Source: Ardenticatenia bacterium
Lineage (GTDB): Bacteria; Chloroflexota; Anaerolineae; Aggregatilineales; Ch27
NCBI GenBank assembly: GCA_026983935.1
Contig: JALSTC010000063.1
Location: forward strand, 1-5,217
Direction of reading: 5' to 3'
DNA length: 5,217 bases
The notes beneath the pieces are model-generated. The model saw nothing but the letters and a program-made list of their open reading frames with translations. It searched no databases and was not told where the DNA came from. Of the stretch, positions 1 to 5,217 are shown in pieces (the first letter of the stretch is position 1; every line of letters begins with the position of its first letter). A program made the translations under genes and the position numbers.

Positions 1-114
1 AAAGCGGCGTATGACGCGCAGGCGGCGAAGCTCGCGGAGCTGTTCCACGAGAACTTTGCGCAGTTTGAGGATGTGGTTTCCGAGGCCGTCCGCAGCGCAG
101 GTCCGCGGCGTTAG
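1..114 (+). CDS. pckA: C-terminal end of ATP-dependent phosphoenolpyruvate carboxykinase (partial, 5' end outside window)
   Basis: Only the last 37 codons are present, in frame 1 from the window edge to a TAG stop. The tail reads YDAQAAKLAELFHENFAQFE and ends AGPRR. This resembles the extreme C-terminus of ATP-type PEP carboxykinases, such as the E. coli enzyme, where a helix with a LxxLFxxNFxxY/F pattern is followed by a short tail ending in AAGPK-like residues. The family converts oxaloacetate and ATP to phosphoenolpyruvate, CO2 and ADP in the cytoplasm, the first committed step of gluconeogenesis. No catalytic residue lies in this fragment, so the call rests on tail similarity alone. The gene is convergent with the B12 uptake unit and is followed 30 nt later by an intrinsic terminator, as expected for the end of a transcription unit. 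Confidence 0.75.
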   Translation, partial: KAAYDAQAAKLAELFHENFAQFEDVVSEAVRSAGPRR

Positions 115-144
115 TTAGTGGAAGTCGCCGGTCGAATAGAAGGT

Positions 145-176
145 AACTGCCCGACCCTGTGGCCGGGCAGTTTTTA
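145..176 (+). terminator. Intrinsic terminator after the pckA-like gene
   Basis: A perfect 7-bp GC-rich stem, CTGCCCG (147-153) with CGGGCAG (164-170), can be extended by two A-T pairs. It encloses a 10-nt loop and is followed directly by TTTTTATT on the + strand. This is a canonical rho-independent terminator for the gene ending at 114. It also lies 25 nt past the stop of the convergent binding-protein gene. Read on the - strand, the hairpin is followed by ACCTTCTATT, a poor T-tract, so termination in that direction would be weaker. Confidence 0.9.
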
Positions 177-200
177 TTGCATGGGGTACTGCCTGGTTTG

Positions 201-1979
201 CTATTCCGCGAATAGATCGGGGTAGAGGATGGCGGCCATATCTTCCACCCCATCCACGATGTACTGGCTGACCGCACCGAGATGGGCATCGTTACCGACA
301 ACCAGGCGCTCATTTTGCACGGCTGCCAGCCCCTGAACGGCTTCATCCGCCAGCCACGCATCCACATCCACCCAGGAGGAGAATACAATCACATCCGGGT
401 TGAGTGTCAGGAGCGTTTCGGTATCTACCTGGTTCCAATCCACAATCCCGGCAGCACAGGCGGCATTGATCCCACCGGCGCGGGTGATCACGTCGTCCAG
501 TGTGGTCTGGCATCCGGCGATCCAGTTGTCTGTGGAAAGATAGATCGCGCTGGTCGGCGATTCCACTGCTGACACCACACCGGCGACGGCTTCCAGGCGA
601 TCGGTCAGGCTGCCGATCAGCGTCTGCGCGGCTGTTCGTGTGCCGATGACATCACCGACAAAGGCAATGTTGTCCAGGATTGAGGCCACATTGTTGAAAC
701 CGCCAATGGTGACAACGGTGATGCCTGCTTCGGTAAGCTGGGTCAGGACGGCTTCATCCGTGAAGGTGGCGGCGAAAACCAGGTCGGGATCGAGCGCGAT
801 TAACTGCTCCGGATCGGCCTCGACGCGAGTCTCGGTGAAGGCGGCCAGCGCATCGGTGCCTGCCAGATTGCTGTTAGAGGGATCATCAATCACATAGGTC
901 ATGCCAGCCAGCCGCTCCGGTTCGTCCGCCAGCAGGCCGGTCAGGATTTCGTCTGTGCTCAGGGTCAGGCTGGCAATGGCTTCGGGCCGCTCCGCGATGG
1001 TGACAGTGTTTCCAATGGCATCGGTAACGGTCATCGGATAGGCCGGGTAGCGGTCCGGATACAGCAGCGCCGCAGTATCTGCCACGCCTTCGGCGATGTA
1101 GTGGCTGGTTGTGGTCATGTGGGCGTCGCTGACGACATAAACACGCCCGTTCTGCACGGCACTCATCCCACTGTAAACTGGATTGCTCTCAAAGTCATCA
1201 ACAAATGTCGGGTCCCAGGGCGTCCAGCCGCTCAGCAGGATCACGTCCGGGTCTTGCTCCAGAATGAATTCGTCGCTGATCGGCTCGAACTGCGATATGC
1301 CAGCTTCTGCGGCGACATCTATGCCCCCGGCGGCTGCAATGACCTCGGTGATGGTGGAAGGGCTGCCACTGGTGTAGCCTCCCGGTGTCAGGTACAGCAC
1401 ACGAAGCGGATCGACCCCTTCCACTGCGTCGGAGACAGCCGCGATTCTTGCGTCCATCTCCTCGATCAGCGCCGCTGCTGCCGTCTCTTCCCCGACGACA
1501 TTACCGATCAAAAGTACTGCTTCCCGGATGGCATCCAGACCGACTGGAGAGGGCATCATGAAGACGGTCAGCCCGGCTTCACGTAGCTGCTCAACGACGG
1601 CGGCATCTGTCCATGTAGCGATGATCACCAGATCAGGCTCCAGACTGATCAACAGCTCCGGATCTGCCGTGAGCACGTTGGGAATATGCCCGACCAGCGC
1701 TGCGACGTTGCTGATGCCGGGGTCACCGGCCAGATTGGTTACTCCGATCAGGCGTGATGGATCCACAAGCGAGAGCAGAATCTCGTCGGAGGCCAGAGTC
1801 ACGCTGGCGATGCGCTCCGGCGGCGCTTGCAGGGTGATTTCATTGCCAGCGGCATCCACGACGGTACGCGGCCATTCGCCACCCTGCGCGGCGGCAGGTG
1901 CCTGTGTGCCGATGAGGCCAGCCAACAGTGCGAGCAGCACCACGGCGATCAGCAGTCGGGGGCATTGTCGTGTGTTCAT
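201..1979 (-). CDS. Secreted ABC transporter substrate-binding protein with two tandem BtuF/FepB-type modules, probable corrinoid binder
   Basis: The 592-residue protein starts at an ATG preceded by AAGGAG (1991-1996, 11-nt spacer) and ends in TAG. Residues 1-31 are a Sec signal peptide: basic start, hydrophobic core about 9-24, likely AxA cleavage at A29-A31. There is no lipobox cysteine. Two class III periplasmic-binding modules follow, about 36-310 and 315-590. They share landmarks at an offset of 278-284 residues: SDEIL (64) and TDEIL (342), PDLV (115 and 398), a DAH triplet (285 and 564), LYPD (306 and 585). By comparison with BtuF, the glutamates that salt-bridge to permease arginines are probably E108 and E237 in module 1 and E391 and E521 in module 2. 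Ordinary family members are one module of roughly 270-350 residues, so this is a fusion or duplication. It lies 44 nt behind the permease and under the same cobalamin riboswitch, hence the corrinoid assignment; heme or siderophore binding is the alternative. Confidence 0.88.
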   Translation of the reverse strand: MNTRQCPRLLIAVVLLALLAGLIGTQAPAAAQGGEWPRTVVDAAGNEITLQAPPERIASVTLASDEILLSLVDPSRLIGVTNLAGDPGISNVAALVGHIPNVLTADPELLISLEPDLVIIATWTDAAVVEQLREAGLTVFMMPSPVGLDAIREAVLLIGNVVGEETAAAALIEEMDARIAAVSDAVEGVDPLRVLYLTPGGYTSGSPSTITEVIAAAGGIDVAAEAGISQFEPISDEFILEQDPDVILLSGWTPWDPTFVDDFESNPVYSGMSAVQNGRVYVVSDAHMTTTSHYIAEGVADTAALLYPDRYPAYPMTVTDAIGNTVTIAERPEAIASLTLSTDEILTGLLADEPERLAGMTYVIDDPSNSNLAGTDALAAFTETRVEADPEQLIALDPDLVFAATFTDEAVLTQLTEAGITVVTIGGFNNVASILDNIAFVGDVIGTRTAAQTLIGSLTDRLEAVAGVVSAVESPTSAIYLSTDNWIAGCQTTLDDVITRAGGINAACAAGIVDWNQVDTETLLTLNPDVIVFSSWVDVDAWLADEAVQGLAAVQNERLVVGNDAHLGAVSQYIVDGVEDMAAILYPDLFAE

Positions 1980-2023
1980 ATGGTTTCTCTCTCCTTATTG
2001 GTTAAAAGCGCCTGTTTGAATGG

Positions 2024-3109
2024 TCAAATAGCGGTGATCTGGCGGCGGTTCCGCCACAGCAGAAACAGGAAGAACGGCGCGCCGAGCATGGCCGTGATCA
2101 GACCGACCTGTATTTCTGCTGGCTGGATGATCAGCCGGGCGACAGTATCGCACAGCACCAGCAGCACAGCGCCCCCCAGTGCACTGGCTGGCAGCAGGAC
2201 GCGGTAGTCCGGGCCGATAATCAGCCGCAGTGCATGAGGCACGATCAACCCGACAAAGCCGATGCCGCCCGCAATGCTGACGGCTGTGCCCGTCAGCAGC
2301 GAGGCCAGTAGGAGCAGCGTAAAACGTGTGCGGGGGACGTTCACGCCCAGCCCCTGCGCTGTTTCCTCGCCGAGGAGGAGCAGATTGAGATCGCGGCTGA
2401 AGGCATACAGCAGGAGTATTCCCAGCAGGATGGGGAGGGCGATCACCTGAAGATGCGGCTGCCCGCGTCCACGCAGTCCACCGACCAGCCAGGTGAGGAT
2501 GGCCTGTACTTCGCCGTAATCAGCACCCAGCAGCATGATGGCCGAGGTAACTGCCCCCAGAAAAGAATTCAGGGCTACTCCGGCCAGCAGCAGCGTGGGG
2601 ACCTGTGTGCGCCCCTGTACCAGTGAGAGGGTGTAGACGATCAGGGCGGCGGTCATTCCACCGGCAAAAGCAAAGATCGGCAGTATCCACAAACCGCCTG
2701 TGGCAAGACCGGTTGTCAGCGCAATGACAGCGCCCAGGCCGCTTCCGGCATTGACTCCGATGATGCCGGGGTCAGCCAGTGGATTGCGGAAGATGCTCTG
2801 CATTGTCGCGCCGGAGATCGCCAGCGCCGCCCCGACCAGCGCTCCCACCAGAGCACGCGGCAGCCGGATCAGGATGACGATTCGCACCTGGGAATCGGGG
2901 TATTCCCCCATGCCCGGCAGGCCGAGGCCCTGAAGCAGGATTCGGGCTACGTCGCCATAGGGGATGTTGGAAGAGCCATTTGCCACCGACAGCGTGATGG
3001 CAGCCAGCAGCAGGATCAGCAGCAGACCGCTGATCAGTACCAGGCGTGTGGCAACGGGCCTGTCGGCCAGAAGAAACGTATGGGGGTGATCTGCGCGATT
3101 GAAAAACAA
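2024..3109 (-). CDS. btuC: BtuC/FecCD-family ABC importer permease, probable vitamin B12 permease
   Basis: This 361-residue integral membrane protein is a full-length FecCD-family permease, compared with 326 residues for E. coli BtuC. Family hallmarks are RLPR (82-85), the stretch from GAALAISGATMQ (about 93-104) to NPLADPGIIGVNAGSG (109-124), LLLAGVALN (173-181), GFVGLIVPHALR (284-295) and the C-terminal GLITAMLGAPFF (336-347). The first hydrophobic segment is about 22-42. Family members have ten transmembrane helices and work as homodimers joined to two ATPases. The GLIVPH region is close to the cytoplasmic ATPase-contacting part. The start is TTG at 3109, supported by GGAG (3116-3119) six bases upstream. 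No ATG lies nearby, and the next GTG (Val42) would remove the first helix. The cobalamin riboswitch in its leader argues for B12 rather than iron. The binding-protein gene follows in the same unit. No ATPase gene is present in the window. Confidence 0.9.
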   Translation of the reverse strand: MFFNRADHPHTFLLADRPVATRLVLISGLLLILLLAAITLSVANGSSNIPYGDVARILLQGLGLPGMGEYPDSQVRIVILIRLPRALVGALVGAALAISGATMQSIFRNPLADPGIIGVNAGSGLGAVIALTTGLATGGLWILPIFAFAGGMTAALIVYTLSLVQGRTQVPTLLLAGVALNSFLGAVTSAIMLLGADYGEVQAILTWLVGGLRGRGQPHLQVIALPILLGILLLYAFSRDLNLLLLGEETAQGLGVNVPRTRFTLLLLASLLTGTAVSIAGGIGFVGLIVPHALRLIIGPDYRVLLPASALGGAVLLVLCDTVARLIIQPAEIQVGLITAMLGAPFFLFLLWRNRRQITAI

Positions 3110-3139
3110 GGCCCGCTCCGTGCGATTTTGCAGAGCGGG
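3101..3139 (-). terminator. Terminator-like or SD-sequestering hairpin, likely riboswitch expression platform
   Basis: On the - strand, CCCGCTC (3139-3133) pairs perfectly with GAGCGGG (3118-3112). A further TGC/GCA pairing is possible inside the 14-nt loop. The stem is followed by CCTTGTTTTTC (3111-3101), a T-rich run like that of an intrinsic terminator. The same 3' arm overlaps the GGAG that precedes the permease start, and the T-tract contains the TTG start codon and the next two codons. Formation would hide the ribosome site and could also end transcription. It lies about 90 nt after the cobalamin aptamer, where an expression platform is expected. Its presence is seen directly; its regulatory use is inferred. 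Confidence 0.65.
3116..3119 (-). promoter_or_regulatory. Shine-Dalgarno sequence supporting the TTG start of the permease gene
   Basis: GGAG on the - strand ends six bases before the TTG at 3109-3107, a standard spacing. It is the main reason for accepting a TTG start here. It overlaps the 3' arm of the hairpin at 3112-3139, so its accessibility depends on whether that hairpin forms. Confidence 0.65.
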
Positions 3140-3156
3140 ATTCTGGTTGGAGTCTT

Positions 3157-3195
3157 CCGGCGGTTTGTGCCGGTTGTCCTCGTGGCGGCTGCCAC
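3157..3195 (-). other. Two hairpins in the leader between aptamer and permease start
   Basis: Two GC-rich stems lie in tandem on the - strand leader. GTGGC/GCCAC spans 3195-3182 with a 4-nt loop, and CCGGC/GCCGG spans 3173-3157 with a 7-nt loop. Neither is followed by a T-tract, so neither is a terminator by itself. They occupy the stretch between the aptamer and the final hairpin, and could take part in alternative folding or act as spacers. A role is not shown by the sequence. Confidence 0.5.
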
Positions 3196-3225
3196 AGTCC
3201 CGAACCCCCCTCCGCGAAGGCTGGA

Positions 3226-3359
3226 ACTCGAGTCAGGGCGGGCGACCGGGCTTCCTGAACTATACAGCTTTCAGGTTACCGTTGCGGGGCAGCGTCGGAC
3301 TTGCACCGACTTCGCCATTATGTCCTGCCATCCGGGGCAAAGGACACCCTGACCGGAGC
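3226..3359 (-). promoter_or_regulatory. Cobalamin riboswitch aptamer
   Basis: Read on the - strand, the core GGTGCAAGTCC (3307-3297) is followed by GCTGCCCCGCAACGGTAA (3293-3276), the most conserved part of cobalamin riboswitches. The B12 box follows as AGCCCGGTCGCCCGCC (3252-3237), fitting the AGYCMGG..CC.GCC pattern. Closing stem P1 pairs GTCAGGG (3353-3347) with CCCTGAC (3238-3232) and extends outward after one mismatch to 3359 and 3226. Other helices are TGTCCT/AGGACA (3346-3341 with 3326-3321), GTCGG/CCGAC (3310-3306 with 3298-3294) and a variable hairpin CCTGAA/TTCAGG (3275-3254). Known members bind adenosylcobalamin or related corrinoids and usually lower expression when the ligand is plentiful. 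It controls the permease and binding-protein genes directly downstream. Confidence 0.95.
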
Positions 3360-3380
3360 TGCTATGCGATTGTCAGCTCA

Positions 3381-3410
3381 ACTTTAGCACCGGGGTGGGG
3401 GGCATGTCAA
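3381..3410 (-). promoter_or_regulatory. Sigma70-type promoter of the B12 uptake unit
   Basis: On the - strand, a perfect -35 box TTGACA (3410-3405) is followed after 18 bases by TAAAGT (3386-3381), which matches four of six positions of TATAAT. Transcription would begin near 3374, just before the riboswitch. This gives the uptake genes a start separate from the oxidoreductase genes upstream. The spacer is rich in C on this strand, which is unusual but not disqualifying. Confidence 0.65.
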
Positions 3411-3436
3411 GGAAAATACGTTCCCATCCATGCCCC
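3399..3436. repeat. 8-bp inverted repeat overlapping the -35 box
   Basis: GGGGCATG (3399-3406) and CATGCCCC (3429-3436) are perfect inverted copies separated by 22 bases. Inside them, on the - strand, GGGAA and TTTCC can pair with one G-T wobble around CGTAT, so the whole element can fold as an interrupted hairpin. One arm overlaps the first bases of the -35 box. It lies 19 bp beyond the stop codon at 3456. It could be an operator or a 3'-end structure of the upstream gene. No T-tract follows in either direction, so it does not look like an intrinsic terminator. Confidence 0.5.
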
Positions 3437-3455
3437 GCAGGAATAAGCCGTCCCA

Positions 3456-4637
3456 CTATCTGGCGGCTGCTTCTTCCGAATATGATCGCATCTGCTGCGG
3501 GAGCGCGATCTGTTCGTGCTGCTTCAGCCAGCCGTGCAGCGTGGCACGGTACAGTGCCCGTTCAAAGTAACTGCCATCTGGAGACAGCCCCGCATAACCT
3601 TTTTCCAGCAGTACGGCCATGAGTGGCTCAAGCTGGGTGGCGTAGTGCTTCATGCATGCTTCCGGGTAAATGCCCGGCCATGAATAGCAGGAAACAGTCG
3701 TGCGCCGGTTGTTGCAGGGAATCCCCGCCGGAATCTGCGTTTCCCATGCCGGATCATCTGGCGTGAAGACGTATTTGTCCAGGTTGCCCTGGGGGATGCC
3801 TTCGATGCCGCGCACGACCGGCGGCACATCATCCAGCAGGTAGGGATCAACAGACAGATCAACGATAATCGCATGTTCCGGCAGCCAGGCGATCCAGGCA
3901 TTTGGAATGACGGGCTGCGAAGGATCGCGCCGCTGAGTGGCATCCACAAGTATATCCGCCTGCTGCATAAGCGCGCGCATAGTTTCCGGGCTGCCAGTGA
4001 TGTTGCGCCCGACGGATAGGGCAATGGCCCCTGGCCCGCCTTCAGCGATGTGGCGGTTGTTACGCTCGACTCGTCCGAGTTTCGTGGCGGCGTCTGCGGC
4101 ATGTTTGCCGACCATGCCCGTACCGAGGATCAGTACTTTGAATGGGCCGCCGTTTTTGCGGCGCAGACCGGGCCAGCGTTTTTCCAGTTCATCAAATGCG
4201 GCTTCCAGACCGTTCCAGGCCACCGCCTTCATATTCTCTACCAGGCGGACGTTCTGATCGTTGACAATGCCATCTAATGAGATCGCGTTTACACCGAGGC
4301 TTTTCAGCAGTTCCACACGGTGTGTACGTGTGGGGTAGTGCAGCATGGACATCAGGATATTGCCCGGCATCAGCATGGAAAATTCATTTTCTTCAGGCGA
4401 ACGCAAGACCAGAACCAGCTCTTTTCGGAAGGCTTCTTCCCGGCTGCACAAGTGCACGGCATCCGTGACTTTCCGGTAATCGGCGAAGGTGTAGCCGCCA
4501 TCTTCCGCGTAGCCTTCCTCTAGAAAGACAGTTGCGCCGAGATCAGTGAGATAACGGACGAAATCGGGCAGGAAGATGCGGCGTTCCCCGGTCTCTTTCA
4601 TCATGCGGGGAAGACCAACTGTTATGATGGCAGTCAT
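3456..4637 (-). CDS. AlaDh/PNT-superfamily NAD(P)-dependent oxidoreductase, substrate unknown
   Basis: This 393-residue soluble protein starts at an ATG with a strong AAGGAG (4645-4650, 7-nt spacer). The N-terminal part, GLPRMMKETGERRIFLP (8-24), resembles the opening of alanine dehydrogenase, saccharopine dehydrogenase and transhydrogenase alpha chains. A Rossmann nucleotide site follows: VLILGTGMVGKHA (168-180, GxGxxG at 172-177). By analogy with alanine dehydrogenase, H100 in SMLHYP and D264 in DLSVDP stand where the catalytic His and Asp are found. The Lys expected near 79 seems to be Arg. The C-terminal third is divergent, with RRTTVSCYSWPGIYPEACM (311-329) and cysteines 308, 317 and 328. 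After the second strand, where NAD enzymes carry an acid, there is SVGRN (208-212), which hints at NADP. A paralogue lies 77 nt upstream, so the two are probably co-transcribed. Alanine, lysine or saccharopine-type amino acid dehydrogenation is possible, but none is demonstrated. Confidence 0.75.
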   Translation of the reverse strand: MTAIITVGLPRMMKETGERRIFLPDFVRYLTDLGATVFLEEGYAEDGGYTFADYRKVTDAVHLCSREEAFRKELVLVLRSPEENEFSMLMPGNILMSMLHYPTRTHRVELLKSLGVNAISLDGIVNDQNVRLVENMKAVAWNGLEAAFDELEKRWPGLRRKNGGPFKVLILGTGMVGKHAADAATKLGRVERNNRHIAEGGPGAIALSVGRNITGSPETMRALMQQADILVDATQRRDPSQPVIPNAWIAWLPEHAIIVDLSVDPYLLDDVPPVVRGIEGIPQGNLDKYVFTPDDPAWETQIPAGIPCNNRRTTVSCYSWPGIYPEACMKHYATQLEPLMAVLLEKGYAGLSPDGSYFERALYRATLHGWLKQHEQIALPQQMRSYSEEAAAR

Positions 4638-4714
4638 GGTTCTTCTCCTTTTTCTACCTGTTTTCGCTTATAAACGCCTCCTCCAGACCCCGTTGGTGGG
4701 GTGTTTTGGCCTAC
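4638..4714 (-). other. Short intergenic spacer with a small hairpin between paralogous oxidoreductase genes
   Basis: The 77-nt gap contains ACCCC (4702-4698) pairing with GGGGT (4691-4687) around a 6-nt loop, read on the - strand. It is followed by CTGGAGGAGG rather than a T-tract, so it is not a convincing terminator. No clear promoter is visible. The AAGGAG of the downstream gene occupies 4645-4650. The arrangement favours read-through from the upstream paralogue. Confidence 0.45.
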
Positions 4715-5217
4715 TCACCAGCGTGACAGCATCGCACGGGCGATGGCACGCTCTAGATAGTTGCCCTGCGGATTGATGTTCTGGACGCCGCCCACTTCGC
4801 TCAGTGTGCGCATCACGGGCGCGATCTGTCGCCCGTACGTCTCCATGCAGGCCCTGGGATGAATGCCGGGCCAGGAGTAGCAGGATACTGAGGTGCGGCG
4901 GTAAGTGGTATCAATGCAGGATGGAAGAGCATCAAATGCCGGATCGTCAGGCTCAAAGACATATTGGTTCAGATCGCCCTGGGGAATGCCTTCGATCCCT
5001 TTGACAGATGGTGTGTCCGAATTGCACTCGTATGGGTCCACCGAAAGATCAAGCAGTACAGCATGCTCCGGCATATGGCTGATCCATTCGTTGGGAATGA
5101 TGCAGCGGCTGGCATCGGGCCGCTGTGTGGCGTCTACCAGCAGGTCGGTTTTGCGGAGGATATCCAGCATGACCCGTACATGGGGAGTGACATCGTAGTC
5201 CAGCACGGTGACCTGAA
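4715..5217 (-). CDS. AlaDh/PNT-superfamily oxidoreductase, C-terminal half (partial, 5' end outside window)
   Basis: About 166 residues are visible, ending in TGA. The frame stays open to the window edge, reading QVTVLDYDVT at its start, so the GTG at 5206 is an internal valine codon and not the start. The fragment matches the C-terminal half of the neighbouring gene at 3456-4637 throughout: DLLVDATQR, IIPNEWI, DLSVDPY, GIEGIPQG, YVFEPDDPA and RRTSVSCYSWPGIHPRACM. It lacks that protein's last 20 or so residues and ends at LSRW. The second Rossmann strand is VTVLDYD, with an aspartate at the position typical of NAD-specific enzymes, whereas the neighbour has a Ser-Val-Gly-Arg stretch. The N-terminal domain and GxGxxG motif should lie just outside the window. 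Function is as uncertain as for its paralogue; the pair may be two subunits or two related enzymes. Confidence 0.75.
   Translation of the reverse strand, partial: QVTVLDYDVTPHVRVMLDILRKTDLLVDATQRPDASRCIIPNEWISHMPEHAVLLDLSVDPYECNSDTPSVKGIEGIPQGDLNQYVFEPDDPAFDALPSCIDTTYRRTSVSCYSWPGIHPRACMETYGRQIAPVMRTLSEVGGVQNINPQGNYLERAIARAMLSRW

Noticed and set aside
145..176. Bidirectional terminator for both convergent units
   Set aside because: The hairpin serves the + strand well, but on the - strand the following bases are ACCTTCTATT, a weak T-tract. I annotate it only for the + strand, though it may contribute in the other direction.
1101..1586. Open frame of 161 codons on the + strand
   Set aside because: It is antisense to the binding-protein gene, whose identity is clear from signal peptide and module motifs. 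It has no supporting domain or credible ribosome site.
1528..2019. Open frame of 163 codons on the + strand
   Set aside because: It runs antisense to the N-terminal half of the binding-protein gene. Its translation is low-complexity Ser/Arg/Thr-rich with no recognisable domain, as expected for a shadow frame in GC-rich DNA.
3356..3379. GAGCTG/CAGCTC 6-bp stem near the predicted transcription start
   Set aside because: Its 5' arm (3379-3374 on the - strand) would lie mostly upstream of the predicted transcription start near 3374, and its 3' arm overlaps the outer part of P1. It may be chance, so it is not listed as a feature.
3080..3446. Overlapping + strand frames of 90 and 115 codons across the intergenic region
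   Set aside because: They run antisense through the riboswitch, its hairpins and promoter. The RNA structure explains the sequence, and the translations show no protein-like character.
3650..4102. Open frame of 150 codons on the - strand
   Set aside because: It lies in another frame of the same strand within the AlaDh/PNT-like gene, which has the matching paralogue, Rossmann motif and strong ribosome site. The alternative translation resembles nothing.
5204..5206. GTG as the start of the upstream AlaDh/PNT-like gene
   Set aside because: The frame continues in coding-like fashion to the window edge (QVT before the valine), in the middle of a Rossmann strand shared with the family. A start here would lack the N-terminal domain and the glycine motif.

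Overview
The window holds the end of one gene on the + strand and four genes on the - strand. GC content is moderate to high. The best guess for the host is a bacterium of the Chloroflexota (Anaerolineae-like), from the general character of the secreted binding protein and its neighbours. This is an impression from protein style only; no rRNA or marker gene is present.

Layout: (1) 1-114, + strand, the last 37 codons of what looks like ATP-dependent phosphoenolpyruvate carboxykinase, followed by a strong intrinsic terminator (145-176). (2) 3410 down to 201, - strand, a vitamin B12 uptake unit. It has a sigma70-type promoter, a cobalamin riboswitch (3226-3359), a leader with three further hairpins, a BtuC/FecCD-type permease (3109-2024) and an unusually long secreted substrate-binding protein made of two tandem BtuF-like modules (1979-201). 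(3) 4637-3456 and >5217-4715, - strand, two tandem paralogous oxidoreductases of the alanine dehydrogenase/transhydrogenase (AlaDh/PNT) superfamily. The upstream one is cut by the window edge.

The riboswitch is the key to the B12 unit. BtuC-like permeases and their binding proteins serve heme, ferric siderophores or cobalamin, and sequence alone rarely says which. A cobalamin aptamer directly in front of the permease points to corrinoid import under B12 repression. The last leader hairpin resembles an intrinsic terminator, yet its 3' arm contains the Shine-Dalgarno sequence and its T-tract overlaps the TTG start codon. One structure could therefore stop transcription, block initiation, or both.

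Oddities: the binding protein is duplicated head to tail and both copies keep the glutamates expected to dock on the permease. No ATPase gene accompanies the permease and binding protein, so the energising subunit must be encoded elsewhere. The AlaDh/PNT-like pair shares a cysteine-containing C-terminal motif, and the two copies differ at the place that usually decides NAD versus NADP. Their substrate cannot be told from sequence. I see no mobile element, CRISPR array, tRNA or rRNA.
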